Shown: positions 43,677 to 52,736, counted from the stretch's first letter. The stretch: 64,000 nt of DNA from Lysinimonas soli (GCF_042655435.1 NZ_JBHSMG010000003.1:1-64000); one strand, 5' to 3'. The notes: generated by a model from the sequence alone, not told the origin. Translations and numbers: made by a program.

Positions 43677-45103
43677 CGGACGAGAGCGGCTGTCAGCATG
43701 CCGCCCACGGCGAGCATGATTCCGGCGACGAGGAATGCGAGTTGGTAGCCGTGGAGATTGGCGGCGGGCTGTACGCCGGTGCCGTGATGTGCGCTGAGGT
43801 AGGCGACCGTGGCGGTCGCGGCGATCGTGTTCAGCAACGCGGTTCCCAGTGCCCCGCCGACCTGTTGGCTGGTGTTGATGAACGCGCTGGCGACACCGGA
43901 GTCGTTGTCGCGCACGCCGATGAGGGCGGTGCTGCTGACGGTGACGAAGACGATTCCCATGCCGACGCTGACCACGATTTCGCCGGGGAGCACGTGCACG
44001 AGGTAGTTGTCGTCGAGCCCGATCTGGGTGAACCAGAACAGTCCGAGTGCGGCGAGGAACATGCCGATGGTCATGATGATGCGGGGTCCTGCTTTGGGGA
44101 GGACTCGGCTGGTGATGGTGGCGCCGATGACGATGCCGACCGAGAACGGCAGGAATGCGAACCCGGCTTCGAGCGCCGAGAACTTCAAGGTGCCCTGCAG
44201 ATAGAAGGTCAGGAACAGGAACATCCCGTAAAGCCCGGCGGCGGAAAGGACGGCGGCGAGGAACGCGCCGCCCCGGCTCCGGTTGAGGACGATCCGTAGC
44301 GGCAGCAGCGGGTATGCGACGTGTGACTCGATCACGATGAAGGCGACGAGGAGAACGACGGCGATAGCGAGAAAGGTGATCGTTGAGGCGGCCGCCCAGC
44401 CGACGGTGCCCGCCTGGCTGAGCCCCCAGACGAGTGAGATGAGTCCGATGGTGACGGTAAGAGCGCCAGGGATGTCGTAGTGGGCGGTTCCGGTGGCGCG
44501 GCTTTCCCTCATGAGACGAATCGCAAATGCGGCCGTGATCAGCGCGATCGGAACGTTGACCAACAGGCACCACCGCCACGAGGTGAACTCAGTCAAGACG
44601 CCACCGAGGATGAGTCCGAGGGCGGCACCGCCGCCCGAGATCCCTCCGTACACGGAGAAAGCGGTGGCCCGGTCCCTGCCACTCGTGAACGTGACGGCGA
44701 GAAGTGACAGGGCGGCAGGCGCCATGACGGCGGCGAATGCTCCCTGCAAGCCGCGGGCCCCGAAGAGGACGAGTGCGTTGGGGGCGAGACCGCCGAGAGC
44801 GGAGGCGATCGCAAACCCGATGAGGCCGATCACGAAGACACGCTTGCGTCCCGCGTAGTCGGCGATCCGGCCACCGAGCAACAACAGTCCGCCGAACGCG
44901 AGGGCGTATGCCGTGACCACCCAGTGCCGGTCGGCGGTGGAGATGCCCAGATCGTGTTGAGCTTGGGGGAGGGCGATGGTGACGATCGACGAGTCCAGCA
45001 CCAGCATGAGCTGGCAGACCGCGATGACGGCGAGGATCGCCCAGCGCCTCGGGTGCACTTTCCTCTCGGCCGCGTCAGAAGAGACGGCTGGTCCGGTGGT
45101 CAC
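43607..45103 (-). CDS. MFS transporter, DHA2 family, copy 2
   Basis: 498 aa, about 14 transmembrane segments. It shares with copy 1 the motifs VLDSSIVTIALPQAQHDLG, LLGGRIADYAGRKRVF and ALGLILGGVLTEFTSWRWCLLVNVP. Its ATG overlaps the stop of the upstream TetR gene by 4 nt. The final 21 residues after TAALVRS (IQPDGSSRMSNISDRPSGSVT) are encoded antisense to the DUF6504-like fragment, so the tail is newly acquired. It probably exports the compound sensed by the TetR protein. Confidence 0.9.
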   Translation of the reverse strand: MTTGPAVSSDAAERKVHPRRWAILAVIAVCQLMLVLDSSIVTIALPQAQHDLGISTADRHWVVTAYALAFGGLLLLGGRIADYAGRKRVFVIGLIGFAIASALGGLAPNALVLFGARGLQGAFAAVMAPAALSLLAVTFTSGRDRATAFSVYGGISGGGAALGLILGGVLTEFTSWRWCLLVNVPIALITAAFAIRLMRESRATGTAHYDIPGALTVTIGLISLVWGLSQAGTVGWAAASTITFLAIAVVLLVAFIVIESHVAYPLLPLRIVLNRSRGGAFLAAVLSAAGLYGMFLFLTFYLQGTLKFSALEAGFAFLPFSVGIVIGATITSRVLPKAGPRIIMTIGMFLAALGLFWFTQIGLDDNYLVHVLPGEIVVSVGMGIVFVTVSSTALIGVRDNDSGVASAFINTSQQVGGALGTALLNTIAATATVAYLSAHHGTGVQPAANLHGYQLAFLVAGIMLAVGGMLTAALVRSIQPDGSSRMSNISDRPSGSVT

Positions 45104-45726
45104 GACCCGCTGCTCAGCAACGGGAGAAGGATCGCGTCGACGAGCGAGCGCTGACGTTCGCGGCTCGGTTGTGCGCCGTCGAACAGCGTCGACGTGAAGA
45201 GATGCTCGAAAGCGAGGTCGAGCACGGTCTCTGCTCGTTCAGCGTGAACGGCCTCACCACGGGAGATCGCCCGGGCGCAGATCTCCCGCCCGACCTGGTG
45301 GCTCCGTTCACGGACCTGCGAGCTGACGTGCTCCCGCAGTGCGGCGTCGTCGCGGATGGCTTCGATCAGCCCGATCAGAGAGGGACCGTGCGCACCGGTC
45401 AGTGTCTCTGCGATCTCGGCGACGGTCGCCAGCAGGTCCCCGCGCATGGTTCCGGTATCGGGCACAGCCGGTGCATCGCCCTGCGCATGGCGGCGTAGTG
45501 CCTCCGCGACCAGTTCCGACTTGGTGGGCCAGCGGCGGTACATGGTCATCTTCGACGCATGCGCGCGGGCGGCGATGCTGTCCATCGTCACGCGCTCGTA
45601 GCCGACCTCGCCGATGAGTTCGAGGGCGGCGTCGAGGATCGCCACGGTGCGCGCTTCACCGCGCAGTTCAGAGGAGCCGGGCTCGGCGGTACGGGTGTCT
45701 TCGCTGGGGGCAATCGACTTGACCAT
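45100..45726 (-). CDS. TetR-family repressor
   Basis: 208 aa; N-terminal HTH at about 25-70 (ILDAALELIGEVGYERVTMDSIAARAHASKMTMYRRWPTKSELV), then a ligand-binding helical domain. Translationally coupled to DHA2 copy 2 and divergent from a microsomal-type epoxide hydrolase. The 48-bp gap between the divergent starts holds a GTACG/CGTAC palindrome, so one operator could control both directions. ATG at 45726 (MVKSIAPSED). Confidence 0.9.
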   Translation of the reverse strand: MVKSIAPSEDTRTAEPGSSELRGEARTVAILDAALELIGEVGYERVTMDSIAARAHASKMTMYRRWPTKSELVAEALRRHAQGDAPAVPDTGTMRGDLLATVAEIAETLTGAHGPSLIGLIEAIRDDAALREHVSSQVRERSHQVGREICARAISRGEAVHAERAETVLDLAFEHLFTSTLFDGAQPSRERQRSLVDAILLPLLSSGS

Positions 45727-45730
45727 ATGT

Positions 45731-45744
45731 GTACGATACCGTAC
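45731..45744. promoter_or_regulatory. Candidate TetR operator
   Basis: GTACGATACCGTAC: 5-bp arms GTACG/CGTAC around ATAC, in the short gap between divergent tetR and epoxide hydrolase starts. Confidence 0.55.
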
Positions 45745-45774
45745 AGTACTAAACAAAGCAATGGAGGCGCTCGC

Positions 45775-46932
45775 ATGTCCGAGACCATCGAACCCATCAC
45801 GATCGCGGTTCCGCAGGAGCAGCTCGACGAGCTGCACACCCGGCTGGCGTTGGTGCGCTGGCCTGACGGTCGCACCGTGTCGGACACCTCGCAGGGACCG
45901 ACTCCCGAGAAGCTCGCCGCCCTGGTCGACTATTGGCGCGGCTCGTACGACTGGCGCAAGGTCGAAGCGGAGCTCAATGTCTGGGGGATGCACCGCACCA
46001 CGATCGACGGCCTCGACATCGACTTCCTCCACATCCGCTCCCATGAGGCGAACGCGACCCCGCTGATCATGACCCACGGATGGCCCGGTTCCGTCCTCGA
46101 GTTCCGCAAGGTCATCGGCCCACTGACCGACCCGACCGCCCATGGGTTGGACTCCGCGCAGGCCTTTCACCTCGTCATCCCCGTGCTGCCCGGGTTCGGG
46201 TTCTCCCAGAAGCCCACCGAAACCGGGTGGACACCGCCCCGAATCGCCAGGGCATGGATCACCCTCATGGACCGACTCGGATACGAGCGCTGGGGCGCGC
46301 AAGGCGGCGACCTCGGTTGCGCCATCACGGATGAGATCGCCAAGCTGAAGCCTGCCGGCCTGATCGGCACCCACCTGAACTTCGCGATGTTCCCGCCCAC
46401 CCCGGACGAAATCCAGAACGCGACACCCGAGGAGAAGGCGGCGCTCGGAGACGCGAAACACTTCTGGGACAACCTTTCCGGCTACGCCAAAGAACAGTCC
46501 ACCCGGCCACAGACGATCGGGTACTCCCTCGCCGACTCGCCCGTCGGGCAGGCCGCATGGATCTACGCCATGTTCCAGGACACCTGCGGCACACCCGGTG
46601 ACGCCGAAGGGTCCTTCACGCTCGACGAGATGCTCGACGACATCATGATGTACTGGCTGCCGAACTCCGGCGCGTCGGCTGCCCGGATGTACTGGGAGAT
46701 GGACCAGTCTGGATGGTCATCGCCGGCCACGATCGACGACCCGATCAGCATCCCGGTCGGCTTCACCATGCCGCCCAAGGAGGCGGTCCGAAAGTCGCGT
46801 CGGCAGCTGGACCGCCGCTACTCGAACATCGTCTACTTCAACGAACCAGCCGCCGGTGGCCACTTCTTCGCCCTCGAACAACCCGACACCCTCGTTGCAG
46901 ACATCCGGGCGACGTTCACGCTACTGGTCTAG
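45775..46932 (+). CDS. Epoxide hydrolase, microsomal type
   Basis: 385 aa. An N-terminal EHN domain (about 1-110: IAVPQEQLDELHTRLALVRWPD, YWRGSYDWRKVEAELN) precedes the alpha/beta core. HGWPGS is at 101-106, nucleophile Asp179 in GAQGGDLGCAI, and histidine H363 in AGGHFFALEQP. Opens epoxides by an ester intermediate. The start follows GGAGG (45763-45767) by seven bases. Divergent from its probable TetR repressor, and part of the second transporter-hydrolase-regulator module. Confidence 0.92.
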   Translation: MSETIEPITIAVPQEQLDELHTRLALVRWPDGRTVSDTSQGPTPEKLAALVDYWRGSYDWRKVEAELNVWGMHRTTIDGLDIDFLHIRSHEANATPLIMTHGWPGSVLEFRKVIGPLTDPTAHGLDSAQAFHLVIPVLPGFGFSQKPTETGWTPPRIARAWITLMDRLGYERWGAQGGDLGCAITDEIAKLKPAGLIGTHLNFAMFPPTPDEIQNATPEEKAALGDAKHFWDNLSGYAKEQSTRPQTIGYSLADSPVGQAAWIYAMFQDTCGTPGDAEGSFTLDEMLDDIMMYWLPNSGASAARMYWEMDQSGWSSPATIDDPISIPVGFTMPPKEAVRKSRRQLDRRYSNIVYFNEPAAGGHFFALEQPDTLVADIRATFTLLV

Positions 46933-46987
46933 GACACATCGACAGACCTTCGCGAGAGACTCTCATCTCGATCGACGACAGTGAGCT

Positions 46988-47947
46988 TCAGAGGCCCCGG
47001 GTTGCGTCGATTGCCTCGTTGAGAGAAGTCTCCAGGCCAAAAGCCGTCGGGCCCAGGCCGAGAAAGTCCGACGCAAGAGCATCCTCCTCGGAGGAACGGA
47101 TGGCCGTGACAATCCGAGAAGGCTCGATGCCACGGATCCGCATGGTGCACAAATCCGGGCGCTCCACCAGTCGACTGTCGCCCGCGGACACGACGGCGAT
47201 CGCCTCGCCCATCGCCACCAGTTCCAGCTTGTCCCGAAACGTCGCCACGCGCGCAGCTGCGAGGGGAGCCGGAGACCCGCTGGCCGGGTCGAGGCGCCAA
47301 AAGGACGTCCACTCATGATCCGTCGCGCCGCAAGAGACCCGTAGGTCCAATTCGAAGTCCTCGGCGCTGACGGATTCCCTGCCGGCGAGCGGGTGACCGG
47401 ACGAAACCAGGAGCAAGCGCGGCTCCTCCAGGAGAGTGCGAGTCCGAATACCGTCAAGAGAAAGCGGCATCCTGGCCAGCAGGGCGTCGACCTCACCTGA
47501 ACGTAGCGCTGCCGCGGCCCCGACGTCAGGCAGTTCACGAGTCCGAATGCGCGCCTCAGGATGAAGCGAATGGAGGGTGCGTACGGCATCGGTGACGCCC
47601 AGGCCGCCCAGGTATCCGATCGTGAAACCGTCCGATCCGTCGACTGCCCGTGCGGCGGCCGCGCCGCGCCGTGCCGTGGCGAGAAGGCTTCGCGCGTGGG
47701 GGAGAAATGCGTCCCCCGCATCGGTCAGCGTGCTTCCGCTTGGGCCCCGCACGAACAGCTGGACCCCAAGTTGACGTTCCAGCCGTTGGATCTGTCGACT
47801 GAGGGAGGGTTGAGCGAGGCGCAGCGCCTGTGCCGCCCGACCGAAGTTGGCATGCTCCGCGACTGCGACGAAGTACCTGACGATTCGCAGGTCCAGGTCC
47901 GAGGCGAGACCCCCGTCAGGGTCTGCCCCGCCAACTGCGATCGTCAC
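46988..47947 (-). CDS. LysR-family transcriptional regulator
   Basis: 319 aa; N-terminal winged HTH at about 20-80 (RYFVAVAEHANFGRAAQALRLAQPSLSRQIQRLERQLG), then a two-lobed effector domain. Divergent from a short-chain dehydrogenase with an 87-bp gap, the usual layout for a LysR regulator and its target. Co-inducer unknown. It ends 55 nt from the convergent epoxide hydrolase. Confidence 0.9.
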   Translation of the reverse strand: MTIAVGGADPDGGLASDLDLRIVRYFVAVAEHANFGRAAQALRLAQPSLSRQIQRLERQLGVQLFVRGPSGSTLTDAGDAFLPHARSLLATARRGAAAARAVDGSDGFTIGYLGGLGVTDAVRTLHSLHPEARIRTRELPDVGAAAALRSGEVDALLARMPLSLDGIRTRTLLEEPRLLLVSSGHPLAGRESVSAEDFELDLRVSCGATDHEWTSFWRLDPASGSPAPLAAARVATFRDKLELVAMGEAIAVVSAGDSRLVERPDLCTMRIRGIEPSRIVTAIRSSEEDALASDFLGLGPTAFGLETSLNEAIDATRGL

Positions 47948-47965
47948 CTCCCCAACCTAGGTCAT

Positions 47966-47980
47966 GCATTTCGGGTATGC
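47966..47980. promoter_or_regulatory. Candidate LysR-binding box
   Basis: GCAT-7 nt-ATGC dyad in the LysR/SDR gap. It resembles a T-N11-A site but is short, so this is a suggestion only. Confidence 0.3.
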
Positions 47981-48034
47981 CGGAGTGCCATCCAGGCCTT
48001 GGACGTATCGCGGAGACAGGCATCAACTGGCTAC

Positions 48035-48778
48035 ATGGGTCGTTTTGAAAACAAGAGTGTTGTCATCACCGGAGGAAGCACTGGAATCGGTTTTGCCACC
48101 GCCCAGTCGTTGATCAGCGAGGGCGCCCGGATCCTGATCACGGGACGTACTCAATCCAGCCTTGACGAAGCTGCTTCCCGGTTAGGTGGTGATGCCATCG
48201 CCGTACTCAGCGATGCCGGATCGCTGAGGGATATCGAGACGCTCGCGGAGCGCGCAAAGAGCGCGTTCGGAACTGTCGACGGCCTCTTCGTCAACGCAGG
48301 AGTGAACGGGTTCGCTCCGTTTGGCGAGACCACCGAGGAACTCTTCGACGAACTGATGAACATCAACGCGAAGGGTCCGTACTTCACTGTCCAACGGCTG
48401 GCTCCTCTGCTCTCCGAGGGCAGCGGTGTGGTGATCACCACGTCCATTGCCAACGTGCTCGGTCTTCCGACACTGAGCGCCTACGCCGCGGCCAAGGCAG
48501 CGACGCGGTCGATGGTGCGCAGCCTCGCCCGCGAGTTGCTGCCAGGCGGCGTTCGCGTCAACGCGGTGAGCCCGGGGGCCATCGACTCAGGCATCCTTCA
48601 GAAGTCGATGCCCGACCACATCGCGAAGCAGGCCCAGGCTCAGATGGCCGCTGACAACCCCATGGGACGGCTCGGGACGGCGGACGAAGTCGCGCGGGCC
48701 GTGACCTATCTTCTCTTCGACGCGAGCTACACCACAGGTGCCGAACTAACGGTCGATGGCGGCGGCTCGCAACTCTGA
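48035..48778 (+). CDS. Short-chain dehydrogenase/reductase
   Basis: 247-aa classical SDR: cofactor loop GGSTGIG, NAG motif (VNAGVNG), catalytic Ser in TTSIANV, and Tyr-Lys in YAAAK, ending with the family tail VDGGGSQL. R/T pattern after strand 2 (GRTQ) suggests NADP(H). ATG at 48035 begins MGRFENKSVVITGG. Target of the divergent LysR regulator by position. Substrate unknown. Confidence 0.88.
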   Translation: MGRFENKSVVITGGSTGIGFATAQSLISEGARILITGRTQSSLDEAASRLGGDAIAVLSDAGSLRDIETLAERAKSAFGTVDGLFVNAGVNGFAPFGETTEELFDELMNINAKGPYFTVQRLAPLLSEGSGVVITTSIANVLGLPTLSAYAAAKAATRSMVRSLARELLPGGVRVNAVSPGAIDSGILQKSMPDHIAKQAQAQMAADNPMGRLGTADEVARAVTYLLFDASYTTGAELTVDGGGSQL

Positions 48779-48801
48779 AGGCGCGGATGTGTCGCCCTCC
48801 C

Positions 48802-49872
48802 TTATCGCGCTCGCCGCTGACGAGCAGGGTCGAGGTGAGCGATGAGCCCGTAGCGAAGGAGGCTCTCGCCCGTGGCGATCAGGGTCTCCTCGGTGGTGCG
48901 GGGACGCCATCCAAGCATCTCTCGCGACTTGGTGTTGTCGAGGTGTTTCATGACTCCGAGGTCATGTGTCATCGGGCGGACGAACGGGCTGACCAAGGCG
49001 AGAGCGCGCAGAACCGTATCGGGCATGGCGTGCAACGGGACCCGGCGCCCCGCGTCGCCGAGGTGGTCGCGGAAGACACGAGCTATGTCGGTGAGCCAGA
49101 CAGCATCCCCGCCCGTCGCGAGGAACCGTTCGCCGCCGGCGGCGGGAGTGGTCATCGCAAGGAGATGAAGGTCTGCAGCGTCTCGCACGTCGACGATCCC
49201 ATACGAGAGCCGCGGCAGCGCAGGCATTGCTCGGTTCAGGATCTGCGCCATGAGTTGCATCGACGTCGAGGGCGGAGTCGCGAGCATGGGCCCGATCATG
49301 GCGACCGGGTTGATCACGGAAAGTTCGAGCGAGCCGCCTTCTCGCGCAACGAAGTCCCAAGCTTCGCGTTCGGCGATGGCTTTCGAACGCTGGTAGGCCT
49401 CGACGCCCGGGCGGGTGGGATCCGTCCAGTCTCGCTCGGTGAAGGTGCGCTCCATCGGGGGATGGCCGTAGCCGATCGCGGCGAACGACGAGGTCAGCAC
49501 GACCCGTCGCACTCCCGCTTCGCGGGCCGCACGAAGGACGCGCAACGAGCCGTCGCGGGCCGGGATGAGGAGCTCGTCCGGATTGCGGGGCGCAACAGCG
49601 GGATAGGGGGATGCCACATGAAGGACATAACGGGCGCCGTTCACCGCAGCCTGCCAGCCGGCATCCGCCACGAGGTCGGCTTCCACGACTTCGACGGCCG
49701 CTGCCGCGTTGGCGTCGACGCCGCCGGCGCGGAGCATCGAGCGGAAGCGGTCGACGGCCGAGATGTTGCGGATGGTGGTTCGCACCGGGTAGCCAGCCCG
49801 GATCAGACGTACGACGGTATGCGCGCCGAGAAAGCCGGTTCCACCCGTTACGAGCACGAGGTCGTCGCTCAT
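48802..49872 (-). CDS. NAD-dependent epimerase/dehydratase-like reductase (DFR type)
   Basis: 356-aa extended SDR: VTGGTGFLGAHTVVRL (Rossmann loop), VLHVASPYP, TSSFAAIGYG and catalytic Tyr-Lys in YQRSKAIAE. Closest in outline to dihydroflavonol-4-reductase-like carbonyl reductases. The start at MSDDLV is supported by AAGGG eight bases upstream. It is divergent from a TetR regulator with two strong operators in the 116-bp gap. It is convergent with the SDR at 48035. Confidence 0.87.
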   Translation of the reverse strand: MSDDLVLVTGGTGFLGAHTVVRLIRAGYPVRTTIRNISAVDRFRSMLRAGGVDANAAAAVEVVEADLVADAGWQAAVNGARYVLHVASPYPAVAPRNPDELLIPARDGSLRVLRAAREAGVRRVVLTSSFAAIGYGHPPMERTFTERDWTDPTRPGVEAYQRSKAIAEREAWDFVAREGGSLELSVINPVAMIGPMLATPPSTSMQLMAQILNRAMPALPRLSYGIVDVRDAADLHLLAMTTPAAGGERFLATGGDAVWLTDIARVFRDHLGDAGRRVPLHAMPDTVLRALALVSPFVRPMTHDLGVMKHLDNTKSREMLGWRPRTTEETLIATGESLLRYGLIAHLDPARQRRAR

Positions 49873-49937
49873 GTCATGTCCCTTCAACGCCGATCCGACC
49901 CTCGGATCCGCACCCGAGAGGCGACCGTAGCACAGAA

Positions 49938-49975
49938 ATGACCGCGCGGTCATAATTTTATGACCAAACGGTCAT
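49938..49975. promoter_or_regulatory. Tandem TetR operators
   Basis: Two 16-bp dyads, ATGACCGCGCGGTCAT (49938-49953) and ATGACCAAACGGTCAT (49960-49975), 22 bp centre to centre (two helical turns). They lie between the divergent reductase and tetR starts. ATGACC/GGTCAT arms are the TetR-type half-sites. Confidence 0.75.
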
Positions 49976-49988
49976 GTAACATGGTCAC

Positions 49989-50549
49989 ATGACGGACGAG
50001 GAGTGGAAGAGCCCCATAACGCCGAAAGGGCGTGAGACGACCCGGGCTCTCCTTGATGCCGGAGAGCTGATCGCCGCTCGGGACGGTCTTTCAGATCTCT
50101 CCGTGGCAGCGGTCACGGCCGAGGCAGGCGTGGCCAAAGGCACCTTCTACATCCATTTCGCCGATCGTGCTCGGTTCGTCGAGGCTCTTCGGGAGCGATT
50201 CCTCTCCGAGGTCGAGGAAGCGGTGCTCGCCGCAGTGGCGCCCCACCCGCCAGGACGGGACTTCCTGCTCGCCGCCATCGACAGCTACCTCGACGTCTGC
50301 CTCGCACACCGATCCGTCAAGACCCTTACTCTCGAGGCGGGGGGAGTCGGTGAGTCTGGCCGCCCGTTGGCCGCGCGCTTCGAGCAGCTCGTGGAGCCAA
50401 GCTTGAAGGTGCTGGGATTGACACCTGTCCAGATCAACGCTCGACTCTTGATCGCCCTCGCGTCGGAGACGGCGGCGATCGAGTGGGATGCCGCCACTCG
50501 CGACAGCGGGGCGCGCGACGCGCTCAGGCGCTGGATTCTCAGGGTGTAA
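49989..50549 (+). CDS. TetR-family repressor
   Basis: 186 aa; HTH about 18-62 (LLDAGELIAARDGLSDLSVAAVTAEAGVAKGTFYIHFADRARFV). The GTFYIHF recognition pattern is typical. It starts 13 bp downstream of the second operator dyad, so it should autoregulate and control the divergent reductase. A short, Glu/Ala-rich ligand domain follows. Confidence 0.9.
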   Translation: MTDEEWKSPITPKGRETTRALLDAGELIAARDGLSDLSVAAVTAEAGVAKGTFYIHFADRARFVEALRERFLSEVEEAVLAAVAPHPPGRDFLLAAIDSYLDVCLAHRSVKTLTLEAGGVGESGRPLAARFEQLVEPSLKVLGLTPVQINARLLIALASETAAIEWDAATRDSGARDALRRWILRV

Positions 50550-50611
50550 CGAAGATTCGCGCGACACGGCTGCGGCTGTGTGCGACTGCGAGGTCGAGGT
50601 CGTCGAAGGGG

Positions 50612-50998
50612 TCAGGCGGGCTTCGCACGACGACGCACCGACCAGCCGATGAGGTACAGGATCGCAATCAGCGCAGGCGGTGCGACGACGAGGGGGAGGT
50701 AGGCCCACTCGGTTCCGACAGCAATCGCCTGAAGCACCGCATAGATCGCAAAACCGATGGCGGCGATGAGCGGACGCCTCCATCCCACAATGATCGCGGC
50801 GACGATCAACAGAAGCGGAAGGAAATGGGTCGGGATCGCCCACTGATCGAACCATGTCCCCGGCACCGTGCCGCCGAGGGTCGGCTCTTGGCGTGCGCGG
50901 GCCTCGTCCCACCATCCCACCGCGGTGATCGCAGCGAAGGCGATCGCCAGGACACGGGCCACCCACTCGACGGCGGGAACGCGGGTGCGGGGCGACAT
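50612..50998 (-). CDS. Four-helix integral membrane protein, unknown
   Basis: About 128 aa from MSPRTRVPAV, with helices near 12-30, 48-66, 70-86 and 95-115. WWDEARARQEPTLGG forms the first loop and the C-terminus is basic (RRRAKPA). No family is recognised. A longer reading from 51154 adds a charged leader with no similarity and is not favoured. Single-gene unit; its promoter side faces the SOS box region. Confidence 0.7.
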   Translation of the reverse strand: MSPRTRVPAVEWVARVLAIAFAAITAVGWWDEARARQEPTLGGTVPGTWFDQWAIPTHFLPLLLIVAAIIVGWRRPLIAAIGFAIYAVLQAIAVGTEWAYLPLVVAPPALIAILYLIGWSVRRRAKPA

Positions 50999-51196
50999 AC
51001 GGTTGATCCAAGATCGATTCGGATACGGGTTAGAGACACACTCGTCCGTGTGGGCCGGGAGTCGGCAGGGGCTTTGGTCCTGTCCGGCCCTCAGCCTTTC
51101 GGTCCAGTCATTGCGTGGCTCAGTGCGGACGGACATCGTTGATCTCGGGGACAAGGTCTCTTGGCGTGTCGTGGAAGCCGGGGTTACTCTCGACCT

Positions 51197-51212
51197 TCGA
51201 ACATTCGTTCGA
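51197..51212 (+). promoter_or_regulatory. LexA SOS box
   Basis: TCGAACATTCGTTCGA: a perfect match to the actinobacterial/Bacillus-type LexA site (CGAAC-N4-GTTCG), 19 bp before the DUF6504-like gene and upstream of dinB. It implies DNA-damage induction of that operon. Confidence 0.9.
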
Positions 51213-51231
51213 GTGTCGAAGGGAGTTCATC

Positions 51232-51495
51232 ATGAGTCTGCTGCACCCGGCCCGAACCGGGAGCGTCGTCACCGTCTGGCTGGTCAACGACGTGCCGGCC
51301 CGTCTCGTCTACGAGGGCCAGCGTTACCGAGTGACGGACATGCCCACCCGGCTCGAGGACGAGCATCCCGAGATGACCCACCGGCTGAACCTGACCGGGT
51401 GGCGCTTCCAGGGCACCGACGACGCCGGTCTGTCCCACATGTTCGACATCCGCCGGGCCGGCGGCGAGTGGCAACTGATCCGCATCTACGACTAG
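51232..51495 (+). CDS. Small DUF6504-like protein preceding dinB
   Basis: 87 aa, soluble, mixed alpha/beta: WLVNDVPARLVYEGQRYRV, then TGWRFQGTDDAG, MFDIRRAGGEWQLIRIYD. Resembles the small DUF6504 proteins that precede Y-family polymerase genes in actinobacteria; this naming is from memory. Directly behind a LexA box and 44 nt before dinB, so SOS-induced. GGGAG precedes the ATG. A broken relative lies at 43542. Confidence 0.75.
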   Translation: MSLLHPARTGSVVTVWLVNDVPARLVYEGQRYRVTDMPTRLEDEHPEMTHRLNLTGWRFQGTDDAGLSHMFDIRRAGGEWQLIRIYD

Positions 51496-51539
51496 GGCGA
51501 GACGGCCGGGTTCGTCAGCGATCGACGGGAGGGGGCAGG

Positions 51540-52736
51540 ATGAGAGGCGAGGCAACCGTGCTCCACGCCGATCTCGACGCCTTCTACGCGTCGGTTGAGC
51601 AGCGCGACGCGCCCGAGTTGCGCGGCCGGCCGGTGATCGTCGGCGGCGGAGTGGTGCTCGCCGCGAGCTATGAGGCGAAGGCCCGCGGAGTGCGCACCGC
51701 GATGGGTGGCCGCCAGGCGCGTGAGCTGTGCCCGGATGCCGTGATCGTCCCGCCGCGGATGGAGGCCTACTCCGCGGCCAGCAAGGACGTGTTCGCGATC
51801 TTCCGCGATACGACCCCTCTGGTGGAGGGGCTCTCCATCGATGAGGCGTTCCTCGAAGTCGGCGGCCTGCGTCACATCGTCGGCACGCCCGAACAGGTCG
51901 CCGTGCGATTGCGGGAGCGCGTGCGAGCGGAGGTCGGGCTGGCCATCTCGGTCGGTGTCGCGCGCACCAAGTTTCTCGCCAAGGTCGCCAGCGCGGTGAG
52001 CAAGCCCGACGGGCTCCTGGTCGTCGAACCCGACCGCGAGCAGGACTTCCTGTTACCGCTGCCGGTCGAACGACTGTGGGGCGTCGGCGCGGTGACGGCC
52101 GCGAAACTCCACCGGTTCGGCATCCGCACCGTCGGGGAGCTCGCCGAGCTCGAAGCCGCGACCGCCGAACGAATGCTGGGCCGAGCGGCTGGGGCGCACC
52201 TGCACGCGCTGGCTCGGCTGCGGGATCCGCGACCGGTCGAGACGACACGACGTCGTGGCTCCATCGGATCTCAACGCGCACTCGGCCGCAGCCCGCGATC
52301 GCCCGACGAGCTCGACCTCATCCTCACCCAGATCGTCGATCGGCTGGCCCGACGTTTGCGCGACGGGGATCGGGTGTGTCGCACGGTGGTGCTGCGCCTC
52401 CGATTCGGCGACTTCGCCCGGGCCACCCGGTCGCACACGGTCGGCCCCGCGACCGACCGCACGACGGTGCTGCTCGCCGTCGCCCGAGCGCTGCTCGCCG
52501 CCTCCCAGGCGGAGATCGCGGACCGGGGGATCACGCTCATCGGGATCACGTTGTCGCAGCTGGGTCGGGCCGACGACATCCAACCGGAACTGCCGATCGA
52601 GTGGAACGAGGGAGCGCGACTCGACATGGTGCTCGACGCCGTGCGCGACAAGTTCGGGACGGCATCGGTCGCCCGTGCCGCACAGCTCGGCCGCGACCCG
52701 GGGTGGTCGACTCCGCTGCTTCCCGAGCACGAGTGA
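51540..52736 (+). CDS. dinB: DNA polymerase IV (Y-family, DinB)
   Basis: Translesion polymerase, 398 aa. Catalytic carboxylates are D11 in HADLDAFYASVEQ, and D101-E102 in LSIDEAFLE. The helix-hairpin-helix segment RLWGVGAVTAAKLHRFGIRTV and a little-finger domain follow. QPELPI near the C-terminus could be a beta-clamp contact. ATG at 51540 after GGGAGGGGGCAGG. SOS-controlled by the upstream LexA box; its stop overlaps the next gene's GTG, so a nuclease-like protein is translated with it. Confidence 0.92.
   Translation: MRGEATVLHADLDAFYASVEQRDAPELRGRPVIVGGGVVLAASYEAKARGVRTAMGGRQARELCPDAVIVPPRMEAYSAASKDVFAIFRDTTPLVEGLSIDEAFLEVGGLRHIVGTPEQVAVRLRERVRAEVGLAISVGVARTKFLAKVASAVSKPDGLLVVEPDREQDFLLPLPVERLWGVGAVTAAKLHRFGIRTVGELAELEAATAERMLGRAAGAHLHALARLRDPRPVETTRRRGSIGSQRALGRSPRSPDELDLILTQIVDRLARRLRDGDRVCRTVVLRLRFGDFARATRSHTVGPATDRTTVLLAVARALLAASQAEIADRGITLIGITLSQLGRADDIQPELPIEWNEGARLDMVLDAVRDKFGTASVARAAQLGRDPGWSTPLLPEHE

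Noticed and set aside
50999..51154. Longer start for the four-helix membrane protein at 51154
   Set aside because: The extension is a charged, unconserved-looking leader, whereas MSPRTRVPAV at 50998 leads directly into the first helix.
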